A stretch of DNA of 64,000 nucleotides from CANKJK01 sp040081715 (GTDB lineage Bacteria > Acidobacteriota > Vicinamibacteria > Vicinamibacterales > UBA2999): NCBI GenBank assembly GCA_040081715.1, contig JBEBFY010000007.1, forward strand, positions 128,138 to 192,137, in the 5' to 3' direction. A program made the translations under genes and the position numbers. The notes under the pieces were generated by a model. The model was not told the origin of the DNA. It searched no databases and was given only the letters and a program-made list of their open reading frames with translations. This document shows positions 33,205 to 41,741 of the stretch, piece by piece (within the stretch, counting starts at the first letter, position 1; every line of letters begins with the position of its first letter).

Positions 33205-34299
33205 TCAGTGCGGGCGCGCGTCTGAATCGGCGGGGTTGGACTCAATCCAGCCGCCTCCGACCACAACATCGCCGTCGTAGAACACGGCGGCCTGTCCTGG
33301 CGTGATGGCCGACTGCGGATCATCGAACACCAGTTCCGCGCGGGCGCCGTCGAGCGCCCGTACGCGCCCGGCCGCGGCGGCGTGGCGGTGGCGGATCTGC
33401 GCGGTAACCCGCGTCCATGTATCAGGCGCTGGCATCGACACCCAGTTGACGCCGGCAGCCGTGAGTGTGGCGCGGTCGAGCGCGGCCCGTTCGCCCACGA
33501 CGACGGTCCCGCTGACCGGCTCCAGCCGCAGCACGTAGAGCGGAGTGGGGGCGGAGATCCCCAGCCCTTTCCGCTGGCCCACCGTGAAGCGGTGGACCCC
33601 GCCGTGGCTGCCGAGCTGGTGTCCCTCGGCATCAACAATGGGCCCGGCGCTGGCTACACCCGGCGCCCGGCGTTCCACGAAGGCTGCGTAGTCGCCAGAG
33701 GGCACGAAGCAGATCTCCTGGCTGTCGGGTTTGTCCGCCACGCGAAGCCCCAGTGCCTGCGCCGTGGCGCGCACCTCGGACTTCCGCAACGTGCCCACCG
33801 GAAACATCGCCTGCGAGAGCTGCGGCTGTGTGAGGGAGAACAGGAAATAGGACTGATCCTTGTCAGGGTCCGCGCCGCGCCGGAGAATCCAGCGCCCATC
33901 CGGCCGCTGCTCCACACGGGCATAGTGGCCGGTGGCCACCACGGCCGCGTCAAAGCCGGTGGCCCGGTCGAGCAGTGTCGAGAACTTCAGGTCGCTGTTG
34001 CAGTGGGCGCACGGCAGCGGCGTGCGGCCGGCGGCATACTCGCCCACGAAGTTGCGCACCACGGTCTCCTCGAACTGACGCTCAAGATTGAGGATGTAGT
34101 GCGGAATGCCGATGGCGGCTGCCACGCGCCTGGCGTCGTGCAGGTCGTCGATCGTGCAGCAGGTGCCGAAGGCTTCCGCCCCATCGCGCTGGTCGTAGAG
34201 CTGCATGGACACGCCGACGACATCGTGGCCCTGCGCCTTGAGGAGCGCGGCTGCGACGGACGAATCCACGCCCCCGGACATGGCGACGACGACGCGCAT
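33205..34299 (-). CDS. mnmA: tRNA 2-thiouridylase
   Basis: 364 residues from the ATG at 34299. The PP-loop SGGVDSS is near residues 8-14, the catalytic Cys in FGTCCTIDDLHDAR, and the second active-site Cys in DSQEICFVPSGDY. The C-terminal KGLGISAPTPLYV beta domain is also visible. It thiolates U34 of tRNA-Lys, -Glu and -Gln using sulfur relayed from a cysteine desulfurase. It begins two bases after the iscS stop (TAA-TC-ATG), so enzyme and sulfur donor are made together. Confidence 0.94.
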   Translation of the reverse strand: MRVVVAMSGGVDSSVAAALLKAQGHDVVGVSMQLYDQRDGAEAFGTCCTIDDLHDARRVAAAIGIPHYILNLERQFEETVVRNFVGEYAAGRTPLPCAHCNSDLKFSTLLDRATGFDAAVVATGHYARVEQRPDGRWILRRGADPDKDQSYFLFSLTQPQLSQAMFPVGTLRKSEVRATAQALGLRVADKPDSQEICFVPSGDYAAFVERRAPGVASAGPIVDAEGHQLGSHGGVHRFTVGQRKGLGISAPTPLYVLRLEPVSGTVVVGERAALDRATLTAAGVNWVSMPAPDTWTRVTAQIRHRHAAAAGRVRALDGARAELVFDDPQSAITPGQAAVFYDGDVVVGGGWIESNPADSDARPH

Positions 34300-34301
34300 G
34301 A

Positions 34302-35480
34302 TTACGCGCGCCTCGCGGGCCGCGTCAGCGACCGGAGCTTGTCCACGACTCGCGGCAGCACGCTGACGACGCGCTCGATGTCCGCCTCGGTGTTGCCGGC
34401 GCCCAGGCTGAACCGGATCGAGTTCTGGGTGCGGTGGGCCGCAAAGCCCATCGCCTTGAGCACGTGCGAGGGCTCCAGCGTGCCGGACGAACACGCCGAC
34501 CCGGTTGACACCGCAATGCCCTCCAGGTCCAGCGCGATCAGGAGCGACTCCGCCTCTACGCGCTCGAAGCTGATGTTGGTGGTGTTGGGCACCCGTGGCC
34601 CCGTGCCGTTGACGGCCGTGCCGGTGACGCTTCCGCACACCAGAATCTCGAGGCGGTCGCGCAGGGCCGCAAGCCGGCCGCCTTCGGCCAGGAGCTTCAT
34701 CTGGGCGAGACGGGCGGCGACGCCCAGCCCCGCGATTCCCGGGACGTTTTCCGTGCCTGCGCGCCGTCCGCGCTCCTGCTTCCCGCCGGTGGCAAAGGGC
34801 AGGAGCCGCGTACCGCGCCGGATCCACAGGGCGCCCACGCCCTTGGGCCCGTTCAGCTTGTGTGCCGAGATCGAGAGCAGATCCACGCCCAGCGCCGTCA
34901 CATCCACGGGGATCTTGCCGGCGGACTGCACGGCATCGGTGTGCATGACGGCACCGTGCCGCCTGGCGATCGCGGCCAGCTCGGCAATCGGCTGAATCGT
35001 GCCGACTTCGTTGTTGGCGTGCATCACCGACACGAGCGCCGTGTCGGCGGTCATGGCCGCTTCCAGCGCGAGGGGTGACACCACGCCGCTGGCATCCACC
35101 GGGAGGAGCGTGGTGCGCCAGCCCCGCTTCGTGAGCGCCTTGAAGGTGTTGAGCACGGCCTCGTGCTCGATGCCGGTGGCGATGAGGTGGCGTCGGCCGG
35201 TTGATTCCAGCGCCTCCGCGGCGCCGCGGAGGGCGGCGTTGTCGCTTTCGGTGCCGCCACCGGTGAAGACCACGTCGCCCGGTTGCGCGCCGATGAGCGC
35301 GGCCACCTCCGAGCGCGCCTCGTCCAGGATGGCCTTGGCCCGCTGGCCGAAGTGGTGGACGCTCGACGGGTTCCCGAACTCGTTCAGAAGGACCGTGCCC
35401 ATGACGGCAGCCACGGCCGGGTCCACCGGCGTCGTGGCGTTGTGGTCCAGATAGATCCGCACAACCCATGATCGCATCAT
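34302..35480 (-). CDS. iscS: Cysteine desulfurase
   Basis: 392 residues from the first of two adjacent ATGs (35480); a GTG at 35462 would give the short MRIYLDHNATTP start seen in many homologues and may be the true one. PLP lysine lies in SISAHKLNGPKG, and the catalytic Cys in GSACSSGTLEPSHVL. The family removes sulfur from cysteine. There is no Fe-S scaffold (iscU) here; the adjacent mnmA points to tRNA thiolation as the main task. Confidence 0.92.
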   Translation of the reverse strand: MMRSWVVRIYLDHNATTPVDPAVAAVMGTVLLNEFGNPSSVHHFGQRAKAILDEARSEVAALIGAQPGDVVFTGGGTESDNAALRGAAEALESTGRRHLIATGIEHEAVLNTFKALTKRGWRTTLLPVDASGVVSPLALEAAMTADTALVSVMHANNEVGTIQPIAELAAIARRHGAVMHTDAVQSAGKIPVDVTALGVDLLSISAHKLNGPKGVGALWIRRGTRLLPFATGGKQERGRRAGTENVPGIAGLGVAARLAQMKLLAEGGRLAALRDRLEILVCGSVTGTAVNGTGPRVPNTTNISFERVEAESLLIALDLEGIAVSTGSACSSGTLEPSHVLKAMGFAAHRTQNSIRFSLGAGNTEADIERVVSVLPRVVDKLRSLTRPARRA

Positions 35481-35487
35481 TGGCGGC

Positions 35488-35517
35488 TGGACACCCCTTT
35501 TCAGGGTCACCTATACT
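35488..35517 (+). promoter_or_regulatory. Sigma-70-like promoter for the bactofilin gene
   Basis: TGGACA at 35488-35493 and TATACT at 35512-35517 with an 18-bp spacer (5 of 6 matches each). It drives the gene at 35578, in the divergent region with iscS. Confidence 0.55.
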
Positions 35518-35577
35518 GCCCGGCACGCCCCGTACGCCACCCGCACCCGGTGGGTTCGCGGGCCAGAGGATCCGGTT

Positions 35578-36099
35578 ATGTGGAAGCGCGACGAGGCAGT
35601 CAGACCCCCATCCACTCCGGCAGCGGCCAGCCCGCTGGCGGCCAGCGACCTCGTACCAGGCTCACCGCCCCTTCCGGCGCAGGAACTGCGCCGGCAGTTC
35701 GAGCGGGATCGCGTGCAGATCGGCCGGTCCGTGATCTTCAAGGGCGAGCTGACCGGCAGCGAGGACCTCGCCATCGAAGGGCAGATCGAAGGCAAGATCG
35801 AGCTGCGCGACCACGTGCTCACCATCGGACCCAACGGCAAGATCAACGCGCAGATCTTCGCCAAGTCGGTGGTCGTGCTGGGCGAGGTGCACGGCAATAT
35901 CACGGCGACGGAGAAGGTGGACATCCGTGACAACGGGTCGGTTGACGGCGACATCACCGCGCCGCGCGTAGCCATTGCCGAGGGCGCCCAGTTTCGGGGC
36001 AAGGTCGACATGCAGCGGAAGCCCGCCCTGCCGGGGGTTCCCGCTGTCCCGAAGGCCGTGGCTGCACCGGTTGCGACGCCGTCCGTCGCGACACGCTAG
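35578..36099 (+). CDS. Bactofilin (polymer-forming cytoskeletal protein)
   Basis: 173 residues. A disordered, Pro/Ala-rich N-terminus (to about residue 45) precedes a right-handed beta-helix with repeating strands (IFKGELTGSEDLAIEGQIEG, then HGNITATEKVDI and NGSVDGDITA). The C-terminal tail is Pro/Ala-rich. Bactofilins form filaments that position envelope or cell-shape enzymes. It has its own promoter and precedes the SAM-hydrolase gene by 50 bp. Confidence 0.9.
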   Translation: MWKRDEAVRPPSTPAAASPLAASDLVPGSPPLPAQELRRQFERDRVQIGRSVIFKGELTGSEDLAIEGQIEGKIELRDHVLTIGPNGKINAQIFAKSVVVLGEVHGNITATEKVDIRDNGSVDGDITAPRVAIAEGAQFRGKVDMQRKPALPGVPAVPKAVAAPVATPSVATR

Positions 36100-36149
36100 G
36101 GCGGCACGCATGGACCCGTGGCACGGGTCCGAGGATCGAGGTCAGGCCG

Positions 36150-36968
36150 ATGGCGAAACCGATCATTGCGCTCCTGACGGACTTCGGCACACGCGACCAC
36201 TATGCCGGCACGATGAAGGGCGTGGCGCTCGGGATTTGCCCTGACGCCACCCTGGTGGACATCACCCACGAGATTGCCCCGCACGACATATTGGGCGGCG
36301 CGCTCGAACTGGCGGCCGCCGTTCGCTATTTCCCGGCCGGCACCATCTTCCTGGTTGTGATCGATCCGGGTGTCGGCTCGGCACGCCGGGGACTGGCGGT
36401 TGACAGTGGCGACTACCGGTTCGTGGCCCCCGACAACGGCGTCCTGACGCTGGCCTTGCGCGACCTGCCGCCCAAACACATGGTGGAGCTGAGCGATCGC
36501 CGCTATGCCCGCCCGACGGTGAGCCGGACGTTCGAAGGCCGCGACCGTTTTGCGCCGGCCGCCGCGTGGCTGGCCAAGGGTACGGACCTCGCCGCGCTTG
36601 GCCGCCCGGTGAAGGAGTTCCACCGCCTGACCGTGCCGGAGCCTGTGTTCGGGGACGCCGGACCAGGGAAGGCCGCACTCACCGGAGAAATCCTGCGGGT
36701 GGATCGCTTCGGCAACCTCATCAGCAACATCGACCGGAAGACCTTCGACAGGCGGGCGAGCGGGGTGGTATCCGCGATCACCGTCGGCGGCCACGAAGTG
36801 GCGCGTCTCGTGACCACCTACTCCGAGGCCGAGGCGGGTGAGGTCTGTGCGCTGTTCGGCAGCACGGATCACCTCGAGGTGGCCGAGAACGGCGGGTCCG
36901 CCGCCGCGCGGCTGGGGCTGGGCCGCGGCGCAGAGGTGCGGGTGACCGTCGCCGTGCGACCCGCATGA
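36150..36968 (+). CDS. S-adenosyl-L-methionine hydroxide adenosyltransferase (DUF62)
   Basis: 272 residues. The N-terminal LLTDFGTRDHYAGTMKG is the family signature, and IDPGVGSARRGLAV is the second conserved block. The family splits SAM to adenosine and methionine with water, or uses halide in the fluorinase/chlorinase branch; no halogenase-specific feature was seen. The next gene begins in its stop codon (ATGA), so the two are coupled. Confidence 0.88.
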   Translation: MAKPIIALLTDFGTRDHYAGTMKGVALGICPDATLVDITHEIAPHDILGGALELAAAVRYFPAGTIFLVVIDPGVGSARRGLAVDSGDYRFVAPDNGVLTLALRDLPPKHMVELSDRRYARPTVSRTFEGRDRFAPAAAWLAKGTDLAALGRPVKEFHRLTVPEPVFGDAGPGKAALTGEILRVDRFGNLISNIDRKTFDRRASGVVSAITVGGHEVARLVTTYSEAEAGEVCALFGSTDHLEVAENGGSAAARLGLGRGAEVRVTVAVRPA

Positions 36969-38005
36969 ACCTGGACCTGACCGACGAGCACCGGCTGCTG
37001 GAAGGCTCCGTGCGCGAATGGGCCAGCCAGGCCGTGGCTCCCCGCATCCGCGATCTTGACCGCGCGCACCAGTTCGACCGGAACCTGCTCCCTCAGATGG
37101 CGGAGCTGGGCCTGCTCGGCGTGTGCATCCCTCCGGCCTATGGCGGCGCGGGCATGGACTATCTCTCGCTTGGGCTCGCCTGTGAGGAACTGGAGGCCGT
37201 GGACACATCGCTCCGCGTGATCCTCTCGGTACACGTGGCGCTCAACAGCCTCACGCTGCTCACCTGGGGCACGGAGGACCAGAAGGCCCGGTATCTCGTG
37301 CCGCAGGCGCAGGGCACGCGCGTTGCCACTTTTGGGCTGACCGAGCCGGCCGCGGGGAGCGACGTCCGTGGCCTGCAGAGCGTAGCCGTGCGTCGTGGCG
37401 GCACCTGGGTCATTACCGGCGAGAAGACGTGGATCTCGCTGGACGAGGTGGAGGTGCCGGACGCAAACCTCCTGGGCCAGCCCGGCGAAGGCTTCAAAAT
37501 CGCGATGTTCGCGCTGGACCAGGGCCGCTACTCGGTGGCCGCGGGCGCCACCGGGCTCATCCGGGCCTGCCGGGATGCGAGTGCCGCCTACGCCCTGGAC
37601 CGGAAGACCTTCGGGATCGAGATCGCCCAGCACCAGCTCGTGAAGGAGATGATTGCCCGCATGGAGGCGGACTATCAGGTCTCGCGCCTGCTGTGGATGA
37701 GGTGTGGCTGGCTCAAGAACGAGGGCCGCCGGTGCAGCCGGGAAGCGAGCCTCGCCAAGTGGGTGTCCACCACGGCCTCGGAGCGGGCGGCCGGCGACGC
37801 CGTCCAGGTGCATGGTGCCAATGGCTACTCGGATGACTACCCCGTGGGGCGCTACTACCGGAACTGCAAGGGCGCCGTGATCTATGAGGGCACCCGCGAG
37901 ATTCATGCCCTGATGCAGGCCGACTACGTCCTCGGGTATCGTACTGATCGGCCCACCCGGTGCGCGCTGCCGCCCTGGCCTGGCCCGGCGCCGGCCGAGG
38001 CGTGA
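36965..38005 (+). CDS. Acyl-CoA dehydrogenase family protein with an apparent middle-domain deletion
   Basis: 346 residues, about 40 fewer than usual. The N-terminal helical domain (RLLEGSVREWASQ), the FAD/substrate stretch FGLTEPAAGSD and the C-terminal YEGTREIH with the usual catalytic-region Glu are intact. After GEKTWISL the sequence jumps straight to DEVEVPDANLLGQPGEGF; in relatives roughly 45 residues of the beta-domain lie between. The frame is kept, so a protein is made. It may be inactive, or a derivative with another role. The gene overlaps the SAM-hydrolase stop by 4 bp. Confidence 0.8.
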   Translation: MNLDLTDEHRLLEGSVREWASQAVAPRIRDLDRAHQFDRNLLPQMAELGLLGVCIPPAYGGAGMDYLSLGLACEELEAVDTSLRVILSVHVALNSLTLLTWGTEDQKARYLVPQAQGTRVATFGLTEPAAGSDVRGLQSVAVRRGGTWVITGEKTWISLDEVEVPDANLLGQPGEGFKIAMFALDQGRYSVAAGATGLIRACRDASAAYALDRKTFGIEIAQHQLVKEMIARMEADYQVSRLLWMRCGWLKNEGRRCSREASLAKWVSTTASERAAGDAVQVHGANGYSDDYPVGRYYRNCKGAVIYEGTREIHALMQADYVLGYRTDRPTRCALPPWPGPAPAEA

Positions 38006-38053
38006 TCCCATCGTCCACGCGACACTAGCCACCACATAGACCAGATACCGACC

Positions 38054-39040
38054 ATGACCGACGATCTCTCGCTGGAATTTCTCCGCGTTGTTGAGCAGGC
38101 TGCCATCGCATGCGCCCACACCATGGGCAAGGGCGACCGACACCATTCCGACCAGGTGGCAGTCGAGGCCATGCGGAGGGAAATGGATTCGCTGCCGATC
38201 GACGGCACCATCGTGATCGGCGAGGGCGAGCGCGACGAGGCGCCGATGCTGTTCATCGGCGAGAAGGTCGGCGTGGCCAACAAGGGGAAGAGCGGCAACT
38301 ATCCGGCGGTGGACATCGCCGTGGACCCGCTTGAAGGCACCAATCTGTGTGCCACCGGTGACAATAACGCCATCGCGGTGCTCGCCGCGGCACCCAAGGG
38401 TGGGCTGCTGCACGCACCGGATCTCTACATGGAGAAGCTCGTGGTGGGACCCAGTTCCCGCCATGTGGTGGACCTGGACGCCCCGGTAAAGGTCAACCTC
38501 GCGGCTATCGCGAAGGCCAATAACCGTGCCGTCTCGGACCTGGTGGTCATCGTGCTCGATCGGCCGCGGCACGAGACGCTCATCAGGCAGATTCGCGAGG
38601 CGGGTGCGCGCATCCGTCTGATCGGCGACGGGGATCTGTCCGCCGGCATCGCGGCCGCCGTGGTGGGCAGCGGCGTCCATGCGGTGATGGGCAGCGGCGG
38701 TGCACCCGAGGGTGTGCTGACGGCCGCGGCGATGCGGTGCCTGAATGGCGAGATCTTCGCGCGGCTGGTGGTGTCCAAGCCCGAGCACGAGGAACGGTGC
38801 CGGGCGATGGGCATCACCGACTTCAAGAAGGTGTATCGCTCGGCCGACCTGGCCTCGGGCGAGAACATCATCTTCGCGGCCACCGGCGTCACCGAAGGCA
38901 CGCTGATGAAGGGCGTGCGCTTCTTCGGCGACGGTGTGCGAACGGCCTCCATGGTGATGCAGACCCATCCGCATCAGGTCCGCTTCATCGACAGCCTGCA
39001 CGTGCTGTCGAATCACGATAACGTCAAGCTCCGCTTCTAG
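38054..39040 (+). CDS. glpX: Class II fructose-1,6-bisphosphatase
   Basis: 328 residues. GEGERDEAPM, VDPLEGTNLCA and the IGDGDLSAGI block are GlpX signatures, the acidic residues binding Mg/Mn. It hydrolyses fructose-1,6-bisphosphate to fructose-6-phosphate in gluconeogenesis. No class I enzyme is in this window. It is followed by hflX 10 bp later. Confidence 0.94.
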   Translation: MTDDLSLEFLRVVEQAAIACAHTMGKGDRHHSDQVAVEAMRREMDSLPIDGTIVIGEGERDEAPMLFIGEKVGVANKGKSGNYPAVDIAVDPLEGTNLCATGDNNAIAVLAAAPKGGLLHAPDLYMEKLVVGPSSRHVVDLDAPVKVNLAAIAKANNRAVSDLVVIVLDRPRHETLIRQIREAGARIRLIGDGDLSAGIAAAVVGSGVHAVMGSGGAPEGVLTAAAMRCLNGEIFARLVVSKPEHEERCRAMGITDFKKVYRSADLASGENIIFAATGVTEGTLMKGVRFFGDGVRTASMVMQTHPHQVRFIDSLHVLSNHDNVKLRF

Positions 39041-39050
39041 ATCGCCCACA

Positions 39051-40355
39051 GTGTCGCAGACGGCCACGCCTTCGCACGGCGAGCGCGCGGTCCTGGTGGG
39101 GCTGAGTACGCCCACCGTCCGGCGTCACGACGCGGAACGATCGCTCGAGGAACTGGCCGGCCTGGCCGATGCAGCCGGGGCGTCCGTGGTTGCGCGCGTG
39201 ATCCAGGATCGGCCGGGACCGGACAAAGGCACCTACATCGGGGGAGGGAAAGCGGCCTCTGTCGGAGTGATGGCCGGCGAACTCGACGCGGGCGTCGTCA
39301 TCGTGGACGGCGATCTCTCGCCGGGCCAGCAGCGGCGCCTCGAGGCGGCCGCCGGATGCCGGGTGATCGACCGCACCCAGCTCATCCTCGACATCTTCGC
39401 GCGGCGGGCGCGGACGCGCGAGGGCCAGTGGCAGGTGGAGCTGGCCCAGCTCAAGTACATGCTGCCCAGGCTGGTGGGCTCCTCCGAGGCACTCTCGCGC
39501 CTGGGCGGGGGGATCGGCACGCGTGGCCCTGGTGAAACCAAGCTCGAAACAGACCGCCGCCGCGTACGGACGCGCATCCAGGCGATCGAGCATGAAATCG
39601 AACGGGTGCGCGACCGGCGGGCCCAGCTCCGAGACCGCCGTCACAAGGCGCGGGTGCCCACCGTGGCGCTCGTGGGCTACACCAATGCCGGCAAGACCAC
39701 GCTCTTCAATCGGCTGACGAATGCCACTGCCGTCGCCTCCGACGCCCTCTTCGTCACGCTCGACCCGCTGGTCCGCCAGGCGCGACTGCCCGACAACCGC
39801 GTGCTGCTCGTGTCGGACACCGTGGGGTTCATCGACCGGCTCCCGCACGGGCTGGTGGCGGCGTTCCGGGCGACGCTCGAGGAGGTGGCCGCCGCGGACC
39901 TCGTCCTCCACGTGATCGACGCCGCCAATGAGGACCGGGACCGGCAGGTGGCGGCCGTCCTGCGGGTGCTCGACGAGGTGGAGGCAGGAGACGTGCCCCG
40001 CCTGGACGTGTTCAACAAGGTGGACTGCCTGAGCCTCGAGGATCGGCGGCACCTGGCGGCGGGGCACCCCGGGGCGTGGCTCGTGTCGGCGGCGACCGGG
40101 GAGGGCGTGGACGCCTGTCTCGATGCCGTCACCGTGCGTCTGGGGCTTGATACCGAGCGCGTCGTCATCCGGTACGCGGAGGGCGATGCGGTGGGCGCGG
40201 TCGAGACGGCGCGGCTCTATCAGACAGGCCGGGTGGTCCGGCACGAAACCGCGAACGGGGAGGTCATCGTGGAGGCGGATGTCCCGAAGCGCCTGCGCGG
40301 GCGGCAGCCCGACGACGATGGGGAAGTGAAGGAGATCGGTTCTAATGGCAGGTGA
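39051..40355 (+). CDS. hflX: Ribosome-associated GTPase HflX
   Basis: 434 residues from a GTG at 39051. The N-terminal domain carries KGTYIGGGKAASV and GGGIGTRGPGETKLE. The GTPase domain has GYTNAGKTTLFN (P-loop), DTVGFIDRLPHGLVAAFRATLEEV (switch II) and FNKVD. It binds the 50S subunit and rescues stalled ribosomes under stress. It overlaps pgsA by 11 bp. Confidence 0.94.
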   Translation: MSQTATPSHGERAVLVGLSTPTVRRHDAERSLEELAGLADAAGASVVARVIQDRPGPDKGTYIGGGKAASVGVMAGELDAGVVIVDGDLSPGQQRRLEAAAGCRVIDRTQLILDIFARRARTREGQWQVELAQLKYMLPRLVGSSEALSRLGGGIGTRGPGETKLETDRRRVRTRIQAIEHEIERVRDRRAQLRDRRHKARVPTVALVGYTNAGKTTLFNRLTNATAVASDALFVTLDPLVRQARLPDNRVLLVSDTVGFIDRLPHGLVAAFRATLEEVAAADLVLHVIDAANEDRDRQVAAVLRVLDEVEAGDVPRLDVFNKVDCLSLEDRRHLAAGHPGAWLVSAATGEGVDACLDAVTVRLGLDTERVVIRYAEGDAVGAVETARLYQTGRVVRHETANGEVIVEADVPKRLRGRQPDDDGEVKEIGSNGR

Positions 40356-40923
40356 GGTCGTCGTTCCTGTGCGTCTCACCGTCGCCAACCAGCTCACGCT
40401 CCTCAGAATTCTGCTGATCCCACCCTTCGCGGTGCTGACTCTGTACGGCTACATCGGTGCGGCCCTCATCGTGTTTGCCACAGCCGGGATCACGGACCTG
40501 CTGGACGGCATGACCGCCCGGCTCACACGCCAGCGCAGCAGCCTCGGGGCCTGGCTCGACCCGATGGCCGACAAACTTCTGCTCCTGGCGGCGCTCATCG
40601 TCCTGACGCTGCCAGGGACGAAGGTCGTGAACCACATGCCGCTGTGGCTCACCGTCCTCATCATCAGCCGCGATGTCGTGATTGTCGGTGTCGTGGCAGT
40701 CGTGAACCTCGCCATCGGTCCGCGGACGTTTTACCCGTCCATCTGGGGCAAGCTCGCCACGGCCACCTACATCGGCACCGGCGTGGCCTTCATGGTCTTC
40801 AACTATCTGGGGCGCACGTCACCCATCATCGACGCGGGTGTGTGGGCATCGCTGGCGGTCACGCTGATTTCCAGCTTCGACTACTTTCTGAAGATGCGGC
40901 GGCTTATCAACGAAGGCCACTGA
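40345..40923 (+). CDS. pgsA: CDP-diacylglycerol-glycerol-3-phosphate 3-phosphatidyltransferase
   Basis: 192 residues. The CDP-alcohol phosphatidyltransferase motif reads DLLDGMTARLTRQRSSLGAW with LDPMADK after it, giving the required three Asp and Gly residues. Several hydrophobic segments follow. It makes phosphatidylglycerol phosphate, first step to phosphatidylglycerol and cardiolipin. It begins inside the hflX end. Confidence 0.92.
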   Translation: MAGEVVVPVRLTVANQLTLLRILLIPPFAVLTLYGYIGAALIVFATAGITDLLDGMTARLTRQRSSLGAWLDPMADKLLLLAALIVLTLPGTKVVNHMPLWLTVLIISRDVVIVGVVAVVNLAIGPRTFYPSIWGKLATATYIGTGVAFMVFNYLGRTSPIIDAGVWASLAVTLISSFDYFLKMRRLINEGH

Positions 40924-41042
40924 GGACAATCTGCGACAGCGTGTGTCATGCGCGTGTCACGGAGGCGTGTGGGAGATGCGGCACACTTGACGCAGGTGCA
41001 ACGGAGGAGATTCTCCTTCGAAGCCGGCCGGGAGGAGGGTGC

Positions 41043-41621
41043 GTGAGTAGTCGCGATTCAAGGGGATTCATCATCTGGTTGACCGGCCTTCCGGGCTCGG
41101 GGAAGACGACGCTCGCCCGCGCCCTCGCAGCGCGACTGTCAGAACCGATGCGCGTGGAGGTCCTCGACGGCGACGAGGTGCGGCAGACGCTGTCTGTCGA
41201 CCTCGGATACTCCAGGCAGGACCGTGACAGGCAGGTCGCCAGGCTCGGGTACATCGCACGTCTGCTCGCCAGAAATGGCGTGGCCGTGATCGTCGCTGCG
41301 GTTTCCCCATACAACGAGGCGCGCGAGCGTGAGCGGCTGCATGCCCACGAGTCGGACATCCCGTTCCTGGAGGTGCACCTCGACGCGGATCTCCCGTCTC
41401 TCATTGAGCGCGACACCAAGGGTCACTATCGACGGGCTCTCGATGGACGCCTGCCCGGATTCACCGGGGTGACGGATCCGTATGGGCCTCCCCTGCACCC
41501 GGACTTCAGGCTGCGCACCACGAGTGAGCCACTCGCGACCGGGCTTCAGGTGATTGGTGATGCGTTGATCGCACGGGGACTGGTCCCGAGTATCGTGGCG
41601 TGCCTGGCGGCGTATCTCTGA
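41043..41621 (+). CDS. cysC: Adenylylsulfate kinase
   Basis: 192 residues from the GTG at 41043 (GGAGG 7 nt upstream). P-loop GLPGSGKTT is near residues 15-23. The loops LDGDEVRQTL, VSPYNEARERE and TGVTDPYGPPLHPD are those of APS kinases. It phosphorylates adenylylsulfate to PAPS, the sulfate donor of sulfotransferases. No sulfate adenylyltransferase is here. A remnant sulfotransferase begins directly after its stop in the same frame. The 119-bp gap from pgsA holds no other gene. Confidence 0.9.
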   Translation: MSSRDSRGFIIWLTGLPGSGKTTLARALAARLSEPMRVEVLDGDEVRQTLSVDLGYSRQDRDRQVARLGYIARLLARNGVAVIVAAVSPYNEARERERLHAHESDIPFLEVHLDADLPSLIERDTKGHYRRALDGRLPGFTGVTDPYGPPLHPDFRLRTTSEPLATGLQVIGDALIARGLVPSIVACLAAYL

Positions 41622-41741
41622 CAGCCTGAACGCATCCTGCCACACGCGAAACGTACTGTCTTTCTGCATATCCCGAAGACCGGAGGCTGGTCGGTTCGGA
41701 TGCTTCCGAAGATCCCTGGGTGCGGAGGGCCGCTCAGTTGA
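41622..41741 (+). pseudogene. Sulfotransferase N-terminal remnant
   Basis: In the same frame as cysC, right after its TGA, the sequence reads KRTVFLHIPKTGGWS and continues VRMLPKIPG to a TGA at 41739-41741. HIPKTGG is the 5-prime phosphosulfate-binding loop of PAPS-dependent sulfotransferases, normally within 20 residues of the start. No start codon lies just before it, and nothing after it matches the family. It overlaps the end of the decarboxylase gene on the other strand. It is best read as a truncated sulfotransferase that once used the PAPS made by the neighbouring CysC. Confidence 0.6.

Noticed and set aside
33205..35526. Single fused MnmA-IscS protein on the minus strand
   Set aside because: IscS is read in another frame with its own stop at 34302-34304; mnmA begins two bases later. 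The long frame is a shadow of iscS followed by mnmA.
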